Assembly (NCBI GenBank): GCA_963810915.1
Contig: CAWEPH010000001.1
Location: 62,001-126,000 of the forward strand
Source of the DNA: JAOUEA01 sp963810915
GTDB lineage: Bacteria > Actinomycetota > UBA4738 > HRBIN12
DNA: 64,000 bases
Reading direction: 5' to 3'
Below the pieces are notes generated by a model that worked only from the letters and a program-made list of their open reading frames with translations, was not told where the DNA came from and did not search any database. Positions 60,601 through 64,000 of the stretch are shown piece by piece. Every line of letters begins with the position of its first letter. The first letter of the stretch is position 1. The position numbers and the translations under genes were made by a program.

Positions 60601-61665
60601 GGAGCGGGGGCGACCTTCCAGGCGGACCCGTCCCAGTGCAGCACGAGTGCCGCGCGAGGGGTGCCCCCTCGCCATCCGACCGCCCAGGCGTCGGCGAAGG
60701 CATGGACGTCCACGCCTTGGAGCGCGCCGCCACCTCGCGGTCGCGGCGTCGCCACACGCGTCCATGCACCGTTCGCGCGTCGCCGCACGGCCATGGGCTG
60801 CTTCGTGGGGTGGGCCTGCCCGACCGCCCATGTCGCCGGGCCGCCGCCGACGTCGAAGAGGGCGCCGGCGCCCCGCGTCGCGACGGCGTCCCACGCACCG
60901 CCGTCGCGCGCCACGAGGTACGGGACCGGGGCTCCGCCCGACCGGCAGGTCCCGGCGGCGGCCGGCGGGGCGCTCGAGATCGCGACGAGGGTGCAGGTCC
61001 GTCCGGGCGGCTCCGGCATGGGAAGGATCCGCCAGCGTCCCCCCGCCCGGCGCGCGATGACCGGCGTCGACGTGGCGACCCGCGTACCCGAGGCGATCGG
61101 GGTGCCGCGGACGAGGGCCACCCCGGTGAGCGCCACGCCGGCGGGGGCCGGTTGCCGGTGCCACACCGAGCCGTTCCAACGCAGCACGGCGCCCCCGACG
61201 TGGACGCCGGTGGCCGTCTGCCGCAGCGTCGAGCCCACGGCCCAGGCGTCCGTCGCCGAGACGGCGACGACGTCGAGCAGGTCGACCTCGCCACGGAACG
61301 CCGGGGCCTTCGCCCGGATCCATGCCGACCCGTTCCAGTTCGACAGGAACGGTCTGCGCTGCTCGTACGCGACGACGCCCCCGACGACCCAGACGTCAGC
61401 CGAAGAGACGGCGTCCACGGCGGTGAGGTCGGGCACGCGCATCCCACCGAGCTGCTGCGTCTGCCAGGCCGCCCCGTCCCAGTGGGTCACGATGCCCCGG
61501 CCACCGACGGCCCAGACATCGGCCGGTCCGATCGCGACCACGTCGTGGAGGGCACCGACGCGCACCCGCGCTCCGGGCGGGGTCGTCCCGGCGGACGCCG
61601 GCTCCGACACGAGCGTCGAGGTCCGCCAGGGCGAGCGCGATCATCACCGAAAGGAAGCGCCCCAT
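60597..61665 (-). CDS. Secreted WD/Kelch-like propeller protein, frameshifted near the N-terminus
   Basis: Most of the product (337 residues from GTG 61610) has repeated blades with DVWAVGG, DVWVVGG, DAWAVGS and DAWAVGW, each followed by a W-NGSAW type strand, typical of secreted propeller repeats. The GTG start lacks a signal peptide. An ATG at 61665, one base after the previous gene's stop, begins MGRFLSVMIALALA in another frame; deleting one base near 61623-61626 joins it to TSTLVSEPASA|GTT, a complete signal peptide. I therefore take 61665 as the true start with an indel. Function unknown; probably exported. Confidence 0.68.
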
Positions 61666-61666
61666 G

Positions 61667-62743
61667 TCAGGCAGCGTACCCGTCGAAGACGTAGATCTGT
61701 GCCTGGGAATCGCAGGGGTTGCCGCGTCCGAACGTGATCCGCCCGTCGGTGACGTCGGCCACGCACCAGAACACCGTCTTCTCCGTCGGGGTCCCGAACT
61801 CGGGGTGGCGGCAGAGGGAGTCCGGCTTGGTGTCGTGGTCCGAGAGCATCGTGCGGAGCCCGTCCTCCGTGATGGATCCCGGCGGAGCGTCCGCGAGGAG
61901 GGACCGCGCGCGTTCGTAGCGCACCGCGGAGCGTCGTGCGTAGGTGGGGTCGCCTTCGAAGCGGAGCATCCGGTCGCAGACGTAGTGGTTCGTGTGCGCG
62001 AGGTGATCCTCACCGTCGAGACCCGTGATCTCGGCGTCGGTGGCGCTCCCCTCGACGTTGGCGACGGCCCCGTCGGCGTCGGCGAGGACGTTGTTGTAGC
62101 TCGAGGCTCGGTCCGAACGCAGCGACATCGTCACCATCTGCTCGAGGGTGCGCGCGCGCATCATCTCGAGCACCTGGTGCGCGCGTGAGATGCCCACCCG
62201 CTCGTCGTTGGGCGCGAGCTCGTTCCCGGTGAGCGAGAGCCCCGCGCTGTTCCACCCCACGCTCAGCCAGGGGATACCGCCGAGCTGGAACACGACCGGG
62301 TCGCCGGGGACGGCGATCTCCAACGCCACGATCTCCTCCTCCGTCTCGGGCCGCAGGTCGTTGTTGTGCGCCACCAACAGGTGGCCGTTCGCGGTCGCCC
62401 GGGGCCCGGCGACCAGGTCGCTGCAGCGCCCCTCGACCCTGGCCTCGTACGGCTCGTACCAGATCTCCTCGATCGAGCAGGCGAAGAAGGCGACCGGGTC
62501 CACGCCCGCCGCCTGGGCACAGGCGTCGAGCTCCTCCACCAGCCACGGCAGGCGCGGCGCCGTGAGGGCCCGATAGTCCTGGGCGAGGGCCAACTGGTCC
62601 TCACGGCTTCGGTCGCCGGGGAGATCCTCGAACGCCATCTCCACGCTGCGCCGGATCGCCTCGCGCCCCAGATCTCCCAACTGGGCCCCCACCTCGCGAT
62701 GGGAGCCGGCAACCCGCAGGACCGGGATCGTCGGGGGCGTCAC
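61667..62743 (-). CDS. C45-type (isopenicillin-N-acyltransferase-like) Ntn hydrolase
   Basis: A 358-residue protein. VEGRCSDLVAGPRATANGHLLVAHNNDLRPE carries the putative autoprocessing Cys (GRC) and the NND motif of the acyl-CoA:6-APA acyltransferase/choloylglycine-like superfamily. GNELAPNDERVGISRAH and TNHYVCDRML are further marks. Members cleave amides or transfer acyl groups after self-cleavage before the Cys. The GTG at 62743 overlaps the upstream stop (GTGA). No signal peptide is visible. Confidence 0.8.
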   Translation of the reverse strand: MTPPTIPVLRVAGSHREVGAQLGDLGREAIRRSVEMAFEDLPGDRSREDQLALAQDYRALTAPRLPWLVEELDACAQAAGVDPVAFFACSIEEIWYEPYEARVEGRCSDLVAGPRATANGHLLVAHNNDLRPETEEEIVALEIAVPGDPVVFQLGGIPWLSVGWNSAGLSLTGNELAPNDERVGISRAHQVLEMMRARTLEQMVTMSLRSDRASSYNNVLADADGAVANVEGSATDAEITGLDGEDHLAHTNHYVCDRMLRFEGDPTYARRSAVRYERARSLLADAPPGSITEDGLRTMLSDHDTKPDSLCRHPEFGTPTEKTVFWCVADVTDGRITFGRGNPCDSQAQIYVFDGYAA

Positions 62744-63679
62744 GGCAGGGAGGGCATCGGCGGCGTGGGCGGAGGTGTCGCTCCGGCGAGGGCCGAAGGG
62801 GCCTCGGTGCGGCCGCGTCCGGCCCGGTATGCCGCCACGATCGCGGCACCCATGCCCCATCCAGCGGTGAGCACGAAGAGCAGCCCGCCGAGCACCGGGA
62901 TCAGCGCGGCGACCCGCAGGATCGCGAAGCCTGCGAGGAACGCCAGGAACCGGTGCCGCGGGGGCTTCACCAGGATCCGCCCGAGGCGAATACGCCCCCA
63001 CCGTGTACGCCACCGTGTAGATCAAGAGCAGCGCGAGCAGCAACCCGAGTCCAGCGGCGCCGGCGACCACCGTGACGAGGGCGAGCACGCCCAGCACCGG
63101 CAGACCGAAGAACCCCGCCGCACCCCAGCCGATCGAAGGGCCCACCCTGCGCACGGCGGCGTCGGCGGAGGCGTCGGCCGCGCGCGGCAGCAGGAGCGTC
63201 AACACGATCCCCAGGAGGAAGACCGATCCCGACATCACGAACCACAGGAAGACCCGGCCGAAGGCGCGGCCCCAATGGACATCGAAGTTGGTGCCCTGGG
63301 AAACGGTGCCGCCGACGGTCCCGGGCGCGACCTGGGGTGTGGCCTTCGAGGTGACGTTGCCTCCGACGTGCGCGCCGTCCTGCACGACGACCCGCCCATT
63401 CAGCGCGACGACGTTCCCTCCGACGGTTCCCGTCACGATCACATCTCCGTTGAACGCGACGGCATCGTGGACCACCGTCCCATCCAGCAGCAGCGGCCCG
63501 TCGAAGATCACCGCGGTGTCGTACGTCTCGCCCGCGGCGACCTCGAGCCGACCCGTGAGCACGACGAACGAGTTCCCCGTGGTGGTGGCCGTGACCGTCT
63601 GGGCGAACGCCGGTGCGGGGGCGGCGAGGAACGCCGCCGCGCAGAAGGCCAGGACGGCGAGTCGTGTGCGGGTATGCAT
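62740..63679 (-). CDS. Bactofilin-like domain membrane protein, frameshifted as read
   Basis: From ATG 63679 (GGGAGGG upstream) a signal peptide (LAVLAFCAAAFLAAPAPAFA) leads to a region with the repeating right-handed beta pattern GDVIVTGTVGGNVVALNGRVVVQDGAHVGGNVTSKATP, as in bactofilin/polymer-forming proteins. Three or more membrane helices follow. The frame is lost near 62985-62990: the continuation LGRILVKPPRHRFLAFLAGF and the final helix region are in another frame ending at 62740. One extra base explains it. Restored length is about 312 residues. It may scaffold or sense the cell envelope. Confidence 0.72.
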
Positions 63680-63726
63680 GGTCTGCCCTCCCTCGATGGC
63701 TGTGAGCAGGCTACCGCGACGGCACC

Positions 63727-64000
63727 TCATGCGGTGAGCTCGGCGAGCAGATCCCCGAAGGCGCCGACGTAGCGGTCGACATCTGCCTCCGTGGCCGGAA
63801 CCGAGCAGGTCGGCCCGGCGCCGACGATCGCGTCCCAGACCCCGCGGTTGCCGAGGTAGACGCGCGTCAGGCGTCGCAGAGGGATGTCGAAGTGTGCGGC
63901 GGCTTCCAGGGCGTCGCGGGGGAGTGCGGGTGCGTACGTCACGCCGCTGCGCGGCCAGAACCGATGGGTGGTCCAGGGGAGGCCCGTCGCCGCCACCGCG
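63727..64000 (-). CDS. C-terminal end of a class III aminotransferase (partial)
   Basis: Ninety-one codons of a minus-strand gene whose start lies beyond the window. The sequence YLGNRGVWDAIVGAGPTCSVPATEADVDRYVGAFGDLLAEL matches the end of glutamate-1-semialdehyde-aminomutase-like PLP aminotransferases. The catalytic lysine lies outside, so the exact enzyme cannot be named. It is followed by the bactofilin-like gene after 47 bases. Confidence 0.65.
   Translation of the reverse strand, partial: AVAATGLPWTTHRFWPRSGVTYAPALPRDALEAAAHFDIPLRRLTRVYLGNRGVWDAIVGAGPTCSVPATEADVDRYVGAFGDLLAELTA

Noticed and set aside
61667..63679. Apparent 671-residue fusion of the bactofilin-like protein with the C45 hydrolase
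   Set aside because: The continuous frame exists only because of an extra base near 62987. The true C-terminal membrane helix is in another frame ending at 62740, which overlaps the C45 GTG start by GTGA, so these are two genes.

Overview
The window is 64 kb of very GC-rich DNA, densely packed with genes that often overlap by 1 or 4 bases (ATGA, GTGA, TAGTG junctions). GTG starts are common. At least eleven genes have a TANNNT-type -10 hexamer ending 6-9 bases before the start codon, which points to leaderless mRNAs. Together with an F420-type luciferase-like oxidoreductase, a SufR-like regulator, an Lsr2-like nucleoid protein and class II FBPase, this suggests an uncultured Actinomycetota-like bacterium (inference; a Chloroflexota-type lineage is not excluded). 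It is chromosomal: no integrase, transposase, phage gene, CRISPR array, rRNA or tRNA was recognised.

Layout. 1-5.4 kb: a VOC protein, then a minus-strand unit for reverse transsulfuration (cystathionine beta-synthase and a cystathionine gamma-synthase/lyase) with a DUF429 protein, a PAS protein and a metallo-beta-lactamase-fold hydrolase. 5.6-7.8 kb: two convergent cyclic-di-GMP response regulators (REC-GGDEF and REC-EAL). 7.75-10.07 kb: a decayed segment with a truncated epoxide hydrolase and a frameshifted zinc-ribbon/nucleotide-cyclase/AAA protein. 10.3-15.5 kb: histidine degradation (hutU, hutH, hutI) with a peptidase-E-like gene inside. 15.5-27 kb: SRPBCC proteins, a membrane PAS-GGDEF cyclase, leucyl aminopeptidase, a PIG-L deacetylase, membrane proteins, lgt, and an Mrp Fe-S carrier divergent from a SufR-like regulator. 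27.9-34.3 kb: pilT with a possibly structured leader, an SPFH/NfeD pair, an ECF sigma/anti-sigma pair, an F420-type oxidoreductase and an Lsr2-like small protein.

34.3-48.4 kb is the most distinctive part: a glycerol cluster. On the minus strand, from 46628 down to 34358, run glpF, dhaK, dhaL, glpK, an acidic repeat protein, a GlpA-type glycerol-3-phosphate dehydrogenase, three succinate-dehydrogenase-type electron-transfer subunits (B, C, D), a DhaM-HPr-complete Enzyme I fusion, pgsA, an SDR and glpX. A second dhaL and an IclR regulator point the other way. Glycerol could enter via GlpF and be phosphorylated by GlpK, or be handled as dihydroxyacetone by DhaK/DhaL with PEP supplied through the single-protein PTS trunk. 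Glycerol-3-phosphate could be oxidised by a hybrid GlpA-SdhBCD complex feeding quinone, used by PgsA for phosphatidylglycerol, or sent to gluconeogenesis through GlpX. The GlpA-SdhBCD arrangement is the strongest candidate for an undescribed system here.

48.4-64 kb: an FMN alpha-hydroxy-acid oxidase, a PHP phosphoesterase, a SpoU methyltransferase, a HAD hydrolase, NDH-2, a CBS-pair protein, a TldD/TldE pair, a cupin, an amidohydrolase, an SDR, a MarR/ankyrin pair, a secreted propeller protein, a C45 acyltransferase-like protein, a bactofilin-like membrane protein and the end of an aminotransferase. Seven apparent frameshifts are scattered over the window (two in the cyclase remnant, five in otherwise intact genes). 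They limit confidence in single-base accuracy.
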